Below are positions 45,841 to 54,600 of a stretch of DNA of 64,000 nt, piece by piece (position 1 is the first letter of the stretch; each line of letters opens with the position of its first letter). The notes beneath the pieces are model-generated. The model saw nothing but the letters and a program-made list of their open reading frames with translations. It was not told where the DNA came from and ran no database searches. This DNA is from Clostridia bacterium (lineage in GTDB: Bacteria; Bacillota; Clostridia; Oscillospirales; Acutalibacteraceae), in contig JAGAPN010000050.1 in assembly GCA_017623235.1 (NCBI GenBank), positions 26,383-90,382 of the forward strand, in the 5' to 3' direction. The position numbers were made by a program, and so were the translations under genes.

Positions 45841-47112
45841 ATGTTAGACATTAAAATCGTAAGACAGGACCCCGAAAGGGTAAAGCAGGCCGTCCGTGAC
45901 CGTCAGGGTAATCTTGACAAGGAGGTTGACGAGCTTTTAGCCATTGACGCCCAGCGCCGTGAGATTATCTCGGGAGTTGAGGAGTTAAAGGCAAAGCAGA
46001 ACGCCGTTTCCAAGATGATTCCCCAGTACAAGAAGGAGGGCAAGGACGTTACCGCCATCTTTACCGAGATGAAGGAGCTTTCCGACAAAATCAAGGCCGA
46101 TGACGCCGCCCTTTCCGAGTTAGAGGCAAAACAGCGTCAGCTGCTGCTTTGCATACCCAACATTCCTTCCGCCACCGTTCCCGTAGGTGCAGACGATTCC
46201 TGCAACCCCGAAATCAGAAGAAACGGCACCCCCAAGGAGTTTGATTTTGAGCCCAAGGCTCACTGGGATATCGGCGCAAACCTGGGTATTTTAGACCCCG
46301 AAACCGCCGCCAAGGTTACAGGCACCCGCTTCCACTTCTATAAGGGTCTGGGCGCCCGCCTGGAGAGAGCCATTATCTCCTATTTCCTGGATACCCATAC
46401 CGAGTATGGCTACACCGAGATTCTGCCCCCCTTTATGGCAAACCGCGCATCTATGACCGCAACAGGCCAGCTCCCCAAATTTGAGGAGGATGCCTTTAAG
46501 CTTTCAAACGGTGAATATTTCCTTATCCCCACCGCCGAGGTACCCGTTACCAATATGCACAGGGATGAGATTTTAGACGGCGCAGACCTGCCCATTAAAT
46601 ACTGTGCCTATTCGGCCTGCTTCCGTGCTGAGGCAGGTAGCGCAGGCAGAGATACCCGTGGCCTTATCCGTCAGCATCAGTTCAACAAGGTTGAGCTTGT
46701 AAAGTTTGCCGACCCTGAAAATTCCTACGACGAGCTGGAAAAGCTTACCGCCGATGCCGAGCGTGTGCTTGAGGGCCTGGGCCTTCCCTTCCGTGTAGTT
46801 TGCCTCTGCTCGGGCGACCTTGGCTTCTCTTCTGCCAAGACCTACGACATCGAGGTTTGGATGCCCTCCTACGGCAGATACGTTGAGATTTCCTCCTGCT
46901 CTAACTTTGAGGATTATCAGGCCCGCCGTGGCGGTATCCGCTTTAAGCGTACCCCCAAGGACAAGGCGCAGTACGTTCACACCCTTAACGGCTCCGGCGT
47001 GGCAGTAGGCCGTACCGTTGCCGCAATCCTTGAAAACTTCCAGAATGCCGACGGCTCGGTTACCGTGCCCGAAGCACTCCGCAAGTATATGGGCTGCGAC
47101 GTAATTAAATAA
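45841..47112 (+). CDS. serS: Seryl-tRNA synthetase
   Basis: 423 residues, the normal family length, starting 12 bases after parB with AAGGAGA. The N-terminal long coiled-coil tRNA-binding arm (about 28-110) is followed by the class II catalytic core: motif 1 around [17 protein letters not shown], motif 2 [21 protein letters not shown], motif 3 [16 protein letters not shown]. It attaches serine to tRNA-Ser and feeds selenocysteine synthesis where that exists. Co-location with parAB near the origin is frequent in Clostridia. No T-box leader is present, as the gene is read through from parB. Confidence 0.97.
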   Translation: MLDIKIVRQDPERVKQAVRDRQGNLDKEVDELLAIDAQRREIISGVEELKAKQNAVSKMIPQYKKEGKDVTAIFTEMKELSDKIKADDAALSELEAKQRQLLLCIPNIPSATVPVGADDSCNPEIRRNGTPKEFDFEPKAHWDIGANLGILDPETAAKVTGTRFHFYKGLGARLERAIISYFLDTHTEYGYTEILPPFMANRASMTATGQLPKFEEDAFKLSNGEYFLIPTAEVPVTNMHRDEILDGADLPIKYCAYSACFRAEAGSAGRDTRGLIRQHQFNKVELVKFADPENSYDELEKLTADAERVLEGLGLPFRVVCLCSGDLGFSSAKTYDIEVWMPSYGRYVEISSCSNFEDYQARRGGIRFKRTPKDKAQYVHTLNGSGVAVGRTVAAILENFQNADGSVTVPEALRKYMGCDVIK

Positions 47113-47126
47113 AAAAGTCATATTAA

Positions 47127-48308
47127 ATGCGAAAAGATAATGTGAAAAAATATGACGTTGCCGTTTGCGGTGGCGGATTTGCAGGAATCTCGGCTGCTCT
47201 GGCCGCAGCACGGGAAGGTAAAAAGGTTATACTTTTTGAGAAACAATACCTCCTCGGCGGACTGGGAACAGCAGGCCTTGTTACAATATATCTGCCCCTT
47301 TGCGACGGCTTCGGACATCAGGTTTCTTTCGGTATTGCGGAAGAATTATTCAGACTTTCCATCTCCTACGGCGCAGAGGCCATGTACCCTGAAAACTGGC
47401 TGGATAACATCGGCACAAGGACAGAGAAGGACAAACGCTACGAGGTGAGGTATAACCCACAGTTGTTTGCAATTTTGGCCGAAAAACTGCTGCTTAAAAA
47501 CGGTGTTGAAATTCTTTACGGAAGCTACGTTGTTGACCTGACTACCGAAAACAATCGCATAACCGGACTCTACGTTGAAAACAAATCGGGAAGGAGCGAA
47601 TACTCCGCCGGCACGGTTGTAGACGCTACGGGGGACTGCGATATAGCCCATTTTGCAGGCCTGCCCACCGCCCTGTTTGAGCAGGGAAACGTGCTTGCGG
47701 CGTGGTATTATTATACCAATGAGAGCGGCTATCATCTGCAGATGGTAGGCGCTTCGGATATTCCCGAAGAGGAAAAAACCGGCAAGGAGAAAAAGCCCCT
47801 TATCAGCCGCCGCTTCACCGGCCTGGACGGCAAGGAGCTTTCCGAGCAGGTTTGTCTTTCCCATAAAGCAACCCTGGAGAATTGGCTGAAAAAAAGAGAG
47901 ACCGACAAGGATGCGGTTATTTCCACTATTGCAACCATACCGCAGATTCGTATGACCCGAAAAATAATAGGAGAATATGAGCTTGCCCATACCGAAATGC
48001 ATACCTATTTTGAAGACTCCATAGGTATGGTTTCAAACTGGAAAAAGCGTGGCCCCATATACGAGGTGCCTTTCAGAACCCTCTATAATAAGGAAATGAA
48101 AAATCTAATCGTTGCAGGACGCTGTACGTCGGTAAACGAAACCTTATGGGACGTAATGCGTGTTATTCCCTGCTGCGCCGTAACAGGTCAGGCAGCAGGC
48201 ACAGCCGCCGCTATGACCGACGATTTTTCTACCCTTGATATTTCAGCGCTGCAGGAAAAATTAAGAAACAACGGCGTCGTCATTCACGAAAAAGATATTA
48301 TCAAATAA
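47127..48308 (+). CDS. FAD-dependent oxidoreductase
   Basis: 393 residues of the FAD_oxidored type. The dinucleotide-binding motif is YDVAVCGGGFAGISAALAAA, followed by VILFEKQYLLGGLGTAG and VVDATGDCDIAHFAGLP; near the C-terminus NLIVAGRCTSVNETLWDVMR and AVTGQAAGTAAAM complete the FAD site. The N-terminus lacks an obvious signal peptide, so it is cytoplasmic. Relatives lie in sugar loci and may oxidise sugar-derived or amino-sugar compounds; the substrate is unknown. The ribosome binding site is weak. It follows serS by 14 bases and may be read from the same message, ending at the terminator 48313-48341. Confidence 0.87.
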   Translation: MRKDNVKKYDVAVCGGGFAGISAALAAAREGKKVILFEKQYLLGGLGTAGLVTIYLPLCDGFGHQVSFGIAEELFRLSISYGAEAMYPENWLDNIGTRTEKDKRYEVRYNPQLFAILAEKLLLKNGVEILYGSYVVDLTTENNRITGLYVENKSGRSEYSAGTVVDATGDCDIAHFAGLPTALFEQGNVLAAWYYYTNESGYHLQMVGASDIPEEEKTGKEKKPLISRRFTGLDGKELSEQVCLSHKATLENWLKKRETDKDAVISTIATIPQIRMTRKIIGEYELAHTEMHTYFEDSIGMVSNWKKRGPIYEVPFRTLYNKEMKNLIVAGRCTSVNETLWDVMRVIPCCAVTGQAAGTAAAMTDDFSTLDISALQEKLRNNGVVIHEKDIIK

Positions 48309-48312
48309 TGTA

Positions 48313-48341
48313 AAAAGCGAAGGGAAATTCCCCTCGCTTTT
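48313..48341 (+). terminator. Terminator after the FAD oxidoreductase
   Basis: Stem AAAAGCGA-A-GGG paired with CCC-C-TCGCTTTT around an AAATT loop, followed shortly by a T-run. Confidence 0.8.
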
Positions 48342-48367
48342 GCTATATATTTTTTCGTATTTTATAA

Positions 48368-48606
48368 TGTTTCCACGCCCTGAAGCTTCAACTTTTCCTG
48401 AAGCAGAGCAACCTTTATATCAAAGCTGTTCTGCTTTTTGTCGGCAGCTACAGCGGCTGCGTTATTGAACATAACGATTCTCTGTACCTGTGCTATCATC
48501 GAATTGTTCCCAACCACGAGCTTCACGACCAGGAGCTTTACCGCGAGCTTTGCTTTGATGCAATTAAAATAATCGACAAGGATACCCTTGTTGTAGAGCC
48601 AACCTA
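48368..48606 (+). pseudogene. Remnant of a glycosidase C-terminus
   Basis: An open but start-less frame of about 79 codons ends at TAA 48604-48606. Its second half, from 48443, reads GSYSGCVIEHNDSLYLCYHR and then RELCFDAIKI and TLVVEPT, which resembles the last blade of a GH43-type beta-propeller enzyme (the YHR and the RELC.D.I..D...V.PT ending). There is no ribosome binding site and no N-terminal domain, so it is a 3' fragment. The first part (48362-48440) reads better on the minus strand, where it ends DIKVALLQEKLKLQGVETL-stop, like the tail of an FAD oxidoreductase. The segment is probably a join of two broken genes. Confidence 0.4.
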
Positions 48607-48614
48607 AATTATAT

Positions 48615-48652
48615 GGAGGTGACGGCGCAATCGGATTGCGCTAAAAGCTATG
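48615..48652 (+). promoter_or_regulatory. Ribosome binding site with intervening hairpin
   Basis: A strong GGAGGTGA (48615-48622) lies 27 bases before the nucleoside hydrolase ATG (48650), too far for normal initiation. A perfect 7-bp hairpin GCGCAAT-CGG-ATTGCGC (48625-48641) sits between them; folding it removes 17 bases and leaves an effective spacing of 10. Confidence 0.55.
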
Positions 48653-49534
48653 GAAAAAGAAAAAATACTGTTAGATACCGATATCGGCTCCGATATTGAT
48701 GATGCGGTTTGTCTTGCCTACCTGCTAAGACAGCCAAAATGCGAGCTTATGGGAATTACAACCGTAAGCGGTATGCCTGTTGAGCGGGCAAAGCTGGCCA
48801 GCGTTCTGTGCAGAGCGGCCGGCCGAGCCGATATCCCCATATATCCCGGCACCGAATTACCTCTTGTCACTCGACCCCGTCAGCAGGGGGCGGCCCAGCG
48901 CTCGGTGCTTCCCCGTTACGACCACCAAACCGAGTTCCCGATGGGCCAACATATTGAGTTTATGCGCCGCACCATCCGTGAAAACCCCGGTGAGATTACC
49001 CTGCTGGCCATCGGACCGATGACCAACGTAGCATTACTGTTTGCGGTGGACCCCGAGATTCCCAAGCTTCTCAAGCGTTTGGTGCTGATGTGCGGCGCCT
49101 TTCTGCCCTCCCGTGAGCATCCTGTGGTGGAATGGAATGCGCTGTGTGACCCGTATGCCTGCGCAATGACCTACCGTGCCGACCTTGCAGATCACCGCTC
49201 GGTGGGTCTTGACGTAACCCTGCAGGTTACTATGCCGGCAGAGGAGGTACGCAAGGCCTTCTCCGACCCGCTTCTTAAAATTGTTTTGGATATGGCAGAG
49301 GTGTGGTTTGAAAAAATCAATCTGATGACCTTCCACGACCCGCTTACCGCTGTTTCACTCTTTGACCCCGAGGTTTGCACCTTTACCCGAGGTAACGTTG
49401 ACGTGGAAATGCAGGGCGACCGCACCCGTGGTCTGACCTGGTGGAAGGCAGATGCAGAGGGCAAACACTACGTTGCAACCAAGGTAGATCGTGACCGTTT
49501 CTTTAAGGAGTATTTTTCAGTTTTCAGCAAATAA
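48650..49534 (+). CDS. Ribonucleoside hydrolase (IUNH family)
   Basis: 294 residues, cytoplasmic. The N-terminal calcium-site signature LLDTDIGSDIDDAVCLAYLL is characteristic of inosine-uridine-preferring nucleoside hydrolases; EITLLAIGPMTNVALLF, EWNALCDPYAC and FHDPLTAVSLFDP supply the remaining ligands. The enzyme splits the N-glycosidic bond of ribonucleosides (or a related N-riboside) for base and ribose salvage. ATG 48650 is chosen from homology of the DTDIG start; initiation may depend on the hairpin described just upstream. It lies between gene remnants, in a disturbed part of the chromosome. Confidence 0.92.
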   Translation: MEKEKILLDTDIGSDIDDAVCLAYLLRQPKCELMGITTVSGMPVERAKLASVLCRAAGRADIPIYPGTELPLVTRPRQQGAAQRSVLPRYDHQTEFPMGQHIEFMRRTIRENPGEITLLAIGPMTNVALLFAVDPEIPKLLKRLVLMCGAFLPSREHPVVEWNALCDPYACAMTYRADLADHRSVGLDVTLQVTMPAEEVRKAFSDPLLKIVLDMAEVWFEKINLMTFHDPLTAVSLFDPEVCTFTRGNVDVEMQGDRTRGLTWWKADAEGKHYVATKVDRDRFFKEYFSVFSK

Positions 49535-49546
49535 GGGGAATATAAC

Positions 49547-49903
49547 ATGAAACGTATACTTTCTCTACTGCTTGTGATAATAATATTTCTTATTGTGACT
49601 GCTTGAGGCGAACAGCCCAAGGGATGGAGAACAATTATGAATAAGAAGATTACAGTAAAAACCGGTGACGACAGGGTGCGCTACTGCATACTGCCCGGAG
49701 AGGGTGACCTGCAGGACCACTTTAACAGGTGGCTTTTTGGGGAGGAAAAACCTTCGGGAGGCTATTCCGCCCAGTTTGACGGAGAGGTTCTTCGTATTAT
49801 AGACTCCATAGCCTACGACACCGTAACCACCTTTCGGGTGCTTTCTATCAACGATACCGATGAAGAGGAGCTTCCCACCTGGGCCGACTGTGAAACCCCG
49901 TAG
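49547..49903 (+). pseudogene. Lipoprotein gene interrupted by a stop at the lipobox
   Basis: ATG 49547, with AAGGGGA seven bases upstream, opens a perfect lipoprotein signal: MKRILSLLLVIIIFLIVTA followed by TGA where the lipobox Cys (TGC or TGT) would be. The frame then continues without another stop through GEQPKGWRTI into the 88-codon frame at 49637 and ends at TAG 49901-49903. A single base change (TGA to TGC/TGT) would restore a lipoprotein of about 118 residues. It looks like a recent nonsense mutation or a sequencing error. TGA is used as a normal stop elsewhere in the window, so recoding is unlikely. Confidence 0.6.
49637..49903 (+). CDS. Small hypothetical protein, possible restart product
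   Basis: 88 residues from ATG 49637, with GGAG eight bases upstream, so it could be translated by re-initiation after the stop described for 49547-49903. It has no membrane segment; acidic C-terminus (NDTDEEELPTWADCETP). I recognise no family. DGEVLRIIDSIAYDTVTTFRV is predicted as beta-strand rich. If the interrupted reading is correct, this is the mature part of a lipoprotein that now stays in the cytoplasm. Confidence 0.5.
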   Translation: MNKKITVKTGDDRVRYCILPGEGDLQDHFNRWLFGEEKPSGGYSAQFDGEVLRIIDSIAYDTVTTFRVLSINDTDEEELPTWADCETP

Positions 49904-49914
49904 AAAAACTTAAG

Positions 49915-50279
49915 AAAAAAGCGTGGTATTAGGGAGACACTTCGTAAAGAAGTGTTCTCCCTACTTTCTTTTTATATAAAAATTGACACTTTCGGTTTGA
50001 AAGTGTCATAGTGGGTTACATACTTTAAAATTAACCTGTCTCAAAGATAAGAATAATAAGTGATATTGCGAGACAGGTCTCACAGTGATATTTTGCCTTT
50101 CGGCAAAGTGATATGAAAACCTATCGGTTTTCGTGATATTATATCCGCCCTTAAAACTGCCCGAAGGGCAATATAACTATGCGTAACATAATATAACTGC
50201 GAAGCAATATAACTCGCCTTTGGCGAATATAACTGAGGCACCTTCCTTACGGAGGGTGCCTCTAACACCACGCTTTTTT
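49915..50279. repeat. 365-bp inverted-repeat element with nested palindromes (MITE-like)
   Basis: The ends are near-perfect 17-base inverted repeats: AAAAAAGCGTGGTATTA (49915-49931) and TAACACCACGCTTTTTT (50263-50279), one mismatch. Inside, stems lie at 49931-49962, 49985-50007, 50035-50077 (CCTGTCTC/GAGACAGG) and 50235-50262. The core alternates short palindromes with a fixed heptamer: GTGATAT at 50060, 50085, 50108 and 50133 on the left, and ATATAAC at 50171, 50191, 50207 and 50227 on the right, with small hairpins such as TTTGCCTTTCGGCAAA, TGCGAAGCA and TCGCCTTTGGCGA between. There is no coding capacity. It resembles a miniature mobile element or structured repeat family; no transposase or target duplication was seen. 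Confidence 0.75.
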
Positions 50280-50293
50280 AATTTTGTGCGCTA

Positions 50294-50322
50294 TTGATTA
50301 TTTGTCGAAAAAATGCTATAAT
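50294..50322 (+). promoter_or_regulatory. Promoter of the NUDIX-TIR gene
   Basis: TTGATT (50294-50299), 17-base spacer, perfect TATAAT (50317-50322), starting only 15 bases after the repeat element ends and 20 bases before the gene's ATG. The gene thus has its own strong promoter. Confidence 0.75.
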
Positions 50323-50342
50323 TGCAGAAACGGGGTGATTAT

Positions 50343-51551
50343 ATGATTAAATACAGAGGCGCCGTAAGCGTCCGCTTCTCCTGCGCATATCTTTTCCGCA
50401 TAAAAATCGACGGAAAATACTTTTTGGTAAAGGATGAGCAGCGGCGCAACCACCTTCAGCCTGTAGGCGGCGTTTATAAATATACCGACAGCAGTATTTT
50501 AGATACTACCCACGCCGTACAGTGTACCCGCTTCGGCACGGGGTGCGACCTTGACTGTGACCTTCGTATAATCGTGCCCAGGCGGTACGTTTCCAAATTT
50601 TGGAGCTGGTACCGAAAGGAAAAGGGCAGAGAAACCCCCGACGACCTCTACCGTGAGTTCAGGGAAGAGGTGCTTGACCGTATTGACAGCATAAACCCCT
50701 CCGTTTTCTCTACCCTTCATTATAAATATTGCGGTGAATGTATCGAAACATCCCGTATGGGGGAAAACGATATGCAGATACGCATCGCCGACGTGGTAGA
50801 GCTGATACCCACCCCCGAACAGACCAAGGTTTTCAGAGAGCTTTTAACCCACGAAAGCTCGGTATACTCCTTTGTCACCAAGGAGGAAATTTACAATCTG
50901 GGCTGTACCCCCGACAACCCGAATCCCACTATTGCAAACCACACATATAAAATACTCCCCGAGGAGGAAAAAAGAAGCCTCAGGCGGACCCGCCGCAGCG
51001 GTAAATATTACTGCTGCCGGGGCGAGCCTCGCCAGACCGCCGCAATAGAGGAAAGCTGGGTACATATTGAAAAGGCAGATATGTCAAAGCCTTTTACCTT
51101 TATCAGCTATAACTCCATTCACGGTAGGGACGTATGGGATTTCTGTTACCATAACAGGCCTCCCCTGGAAAACCTGTGGATAGACCGCAAGGAGGTTTCC
51201 GAAAATTGGATGGAGGACGTAGAAAAGGCCCTGAACTGTCCCGAATGCAGCAAGGCTATGCTCTTTATTAATAAGGATTACCTGCTGCGAAGCTACGCCT
51301 GCTACCACGAGGCTTCACTTATAGTTGACCACAAAATTCCCCACGTGGTGGTGCTGGTGGACATAGATTTACGCTACCTGCGGGAGCTTATAAAGGATTG
51401 GACCTTTTCGGATATTGCCGATAAGAAAAAACTGCGGGTGTTTAAAAATCTTCTCCACTACAACGACGACAGCGGCCACATAGAATGCTCCACCTTCTCG
51501 CTGAAGGATAACACCCCCGACCGCCTCTTCCAGGCCTGGGCGAATCTATAA
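50343..51551 (+). CDS. SMODS-associated NUDIX plus TIR fusion, candidate defence effector
   Basis: 402 residues; ATG 50343 follows GGGGTGA, while TTG 50322 lies inside the -10 box. The N-terminal part (about 8-205) matches the SMODS-associated NUDIX family as I know it: FSCAYLFRIKIDGKYFLVKD, PVGGVYKY (40-47), DLRIIVP (73-79), W at 87-89 and the split Nudix helix REFREEV (104-110), which retains the metal-binding Glu pattern. A basic linker (RSLRRTRRSG) follows. Residues about 249-345 form a TIR-like domain: FTFISYNS (251-258), LWIDRKEV (278-285, BB-loop region) and AMLFINKDYLLRSYACYHE, where Glu323 sits where TIR NADases have the catalytic Glu. A C-terminal tail of about 55 residues has no match. 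No CD-NTase, SMODS or other defence gene is adjacent, so it would act alone or with a distant partner. NAD-type nucleotide cleavage controlled by a nucleotide-binding NUDIX domain is inference. Confidence 0.72.
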   Translation: MIKYRGAVSVRFSCAYLFRIKIDGKYFLVKDEQRRNHLQPVGGVYKYTDSSILDTTHAVQCTRFGTGCDLDCDLRIIVPRRYVSKFWSWYRKEKGRETPDDLYREFREEVLDRIDSINPSVFSTLHYKYCGECIETSRMGENDMQIRIADVVELIPTPEQTKVFRELLTHESSVYSFVTKEEIYNLGCTPDNPNPTIANHTYKILPEEEKRSLRRTRRSGKYYCCRGEPRQTAAIEESWVHIEKADMSKPFTFISYNSIHGRDVWDFCYHNRPPLENLWIDRKEVSENWMEDVEKALNCPECSKAMLFINKDYLLRSYACYHEASLIVDHKIPHVVVLVDIDLRYLRELIKDWTFSDIADKKKLRVFKNLLHYNDDSGHIECSTFSLKDNTPDRLFQAWANL

Positions 51552-51567
51552 CCCACCCAATATTATT

Positions 51568-51591
51568 GCCCTCTCGGTAACCCGAGAGGGC
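51568..51591 (+). terminator. Terminator of the NUDIX-TIR gene
   Basis: A 10-bp stem GCCCTCTCGG/CCGAGAGGGC with a TAAC loop, followed by TTTGTTG. It isolates the gene as a single transcription unit. Confidence 0.85.
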
Positions 51592-51613
51592 TTTGTTGTC
51601 TAAAATATACATC

Positions 51614-51642
51614 TTGTAAAATCAGCGCCGATATGATAGAAT
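51614..51642 (+). promoter_or_regulatory. Promoter of the GH106-like gene
   Basis: TTGTAA (51614-51619), 17-base spacer, TAGAAT (51637-51642), about 38 bases before the ATG. Confidence 0.65.
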
Positions 51643-51680
51643 TTTTTTAGATTTAAGGTGTAAGGTCAGGAGGCTTTCCA

Positions 51681-54600
51681 ATGCTGTACAAAAAGAATAA
51701 TACCCCAAGATTGGATATGGAGCTTTTTAAAAATCCTACCGCCGAATACCGCGGCGCCCCCTTCTGGGCCTGGAACTGCCGTCTTGACCGTGACGAGCTT
51801 TACCGCCAGCTGGAAATTCTGAAAAAAATGGGCTTTGGCGGCGCCCACATGCACGTGCGTACAGGTATGGCCACAGGCTATCTCAGTGAGGAATATATGA
51901 GCCTTATAAAGGGCTGTGTAGAAAAGGCCAAAAGCGAAAATATGCTGGCCTGGCTCTACGATGAGGACCGCTGGCCCTCGGGAGCGGCGGGCGGCCTTGT
52001 TACAAGGGACAAAAAATACCGAGCCCGTTATCTGCTCTTTACCCCCACCCCCTACGGCGCAGGACAGGCGAATGCCGACGGTCTGGGGGACGGCTCCTCT
52101 GCCAAGGCAAAGCGCTCGGAAAACGGCACCTTAATTTGCTGCTATGATATTCAATTGGACGAAAACGGCTACCTGAAAGACTATAAAATTATTGATGAAA
52201 ACGCCCCTGCCAAGGGTGAAAAGTGGTACGCCTATTTGGAGCTTAACCGTGAATCGCCCTGGTACAACAATCAGACCTACGTAAACACCCTGGATAAGGC
52301 GGCTATAGACCGATTTATTGAGATTACCTACGAAAGCTATAACCGCACTATCGCCGAGGATTTCGACGGGGCTGTGCCCGCTATTTTCACCGACGAGCCC
52401 CAATTTGTACATAAATCTACCCTGAAATTTGCCCGTGAGAAGGCCGACGTTATCCTGCCCTGGACCGACGACCTGCCCCGTACCTTTGCCGAGGCCTACG
52501 GCGGCGAGGACCTGGCGGCAGGATTGCCCGAGCTTATCTGGGACCTGCCCGACGGCGCCGCTTCCGTGATAAGATATCACTATCACGACCACGTCTGCGA
52601 GCGCTTTGCCACCGCCTTTGCCGACAACTGCGGCGGCTGGTGCAAGGACCACGGTCTGGCCTTTACGGGACATATGATGGAGGAGCCTACCTTGCGCTCG
52701 CAAACGGCGGCGCTGGGGGAAGCTATGCGCTCCTACAGGGGCTTTACCCTGCCGGGGATTGATATGCTCTGCGCCTGGATGGAATACACCACCGCAAAAC
52801 AGGCCCAATCTGCGGTGCATCAGTACGGACGAGAGGGTATGGCAAGCGAGCTTTACGGCGTTACCAACTGGGATTTTGATTTCAGAGGACATAAGCTCCA
52901 CGGCGACTGGCAGGCCGCCCTGGGGGTTACAGTACGTGTGCCTCATCTTTCCTGGGTTTCTATGGCAGGAGAGGCTAAAAGAGATTACCCCGCCTCCATA
53001 AACTATCAGTCCCCCTGGTGGGATAAATACAGCCTTGTGGAGGACCATTTTGCCCGCGTTAACACCGCCCTTACCAGGGGCAAGCCTGTGGTTAGGGTAG
53101 GGGTAATACATCCCATTGAAAGCTATTGGCTCCATTGGGGCCCTGCCGAGCAGACCGCCCTTATTCGTGACACCCTGGATGAAAATTTCCGGAATATTAC
53201 CAAGTGGCTGCTCTTTGGCGGAATTGATTTTGATTTTATCTGCGAGTCCCTTCTGCCCGACCTCTGCACCGACCTCGGGGCACCTATGAGGGTGGGCAAA
53301 ATGGCCTATGACGTAATAATAGTTCCCGGCTGTGAGACCCTGCGCTCCACCACCCTGGACCGTCTTGAGGCCTTTGCATCGGCAGGAGGACGGCTCATAT
53401 TCCTGGGAGATGCTCCCACCCTTGAGGATGCTCATCCCGACACCCGTGGCCTTAATCTGTTTAATAAGGCCGAGAGGCTTCCCTTTAACAAAGGCGCCCT
53501 GCTGGCCTCCCTGGAGGAGGTCCGCGAGCTTGAGCTGCGAAAGGATAGCGGCGCCCTTTGTGATACCCTGCTTTATCAGCTCCGTGAGGAGGAGCAGGGC
53601 CGCTGGCTCTTTATAGCCCACGGCAAGGAGCCCTATAATAAGGATATTTCACGCCGAGAGGATATTAAAATCCGTCTGGCAGGCAGATGGACGGCCACCC
53701 TGTACGACACCCAACGGGGCGAGGTGCAGGCTATACCCTATACCGTCAGAGGCAATAAAACCGAGATTTCGGCCGAGCTTTACGACTACGACAGCCTACT
53801 GCTTTGGCTGGAGCCCGCACCGGAGGACCTGACGGTTAAACTTCCCGCCAAGAGCAAGGTCCGCACAAAAGAAACCGAAATACCCTCTGCGGTGCCCTAC
53901 ACCTTAAGCGAGCCCAACCCACTTCTGCTGGACCGTGCGGAATTTGCCCTGGACGAAGGAGAGTGGCATAAGGCCGAGGAGATTTTAAGGCTGGACGATT
54001 ACTGCCGAGAGGCTCTCGGCTGGCCCAGCCGCAAGTGCAGCGTAGCCCAGCCCTGGGTAATTGAGGAAGAGCCTCTGACCCATAAGGTTCACCTTCGTTT
54101 CAGGATAAATTCAGATATCGTATACAGCGGCGCCGAACTTGCTATTGAGGATGCCGAGACCCTTACCGTAAGGTGGAACGGAGTGGCCGTTGATACCGCC
54201 GTTACGGGCTGGTATGTTGATAAATCAATTAAAACGGTGGCTCTGCCCAAAATTAAAAAGGGTGAAAACCTGTTAGAGGTTACCCTGCCCTTCGGCAAAA
54301 GGACCAATCTTGAGTGGGCCTATCTGCTGGGGTACTTCGGGGTAGAGGTTGCAGGTAAGGAAACCCGTATCGTAGCCCTTAAGGATAAGCTGGCCTTCGG
54401 TAATATTACCTCCCGGGGTCTACCCTTCTACGGCGGCAATATTACCTATCATATTCCCGTTGAAACCGACGGAGGAGAGCTTACCCTGCGTTCCTCCCGA
54501 TACAGGGGCGCCGCCCAGACCGTCAGCCTGGACGGCGGCAGGGAGCTGCCCCTTATATATCCTCCCTACACCGTAAGGCTTGGCGCTCCCGAAGGCGGCA

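Noticed and set aside
49604-49606. TGA read as cysteine or selenocysteine at the lipobox.
   Set aside because: TGA serves as a normal stop in other genes here (for example at 23981-23983) and no selenocysteine insertion element or alternative code is indicated.
50060-50233. Regularly spaced short repeats that could suggest a CRISPR array.
   Set aside because: The repeated units are only seven bases, the spacers are themselves palindromic and of unequal length, and no cas gene is present.
52131-53621. A 496-codon open frame on the minus strand inside the GH106-like gene.
   Set aside because: It is antisense to clear hydrolase motifs; the openness reflects codon bias of the real gene.
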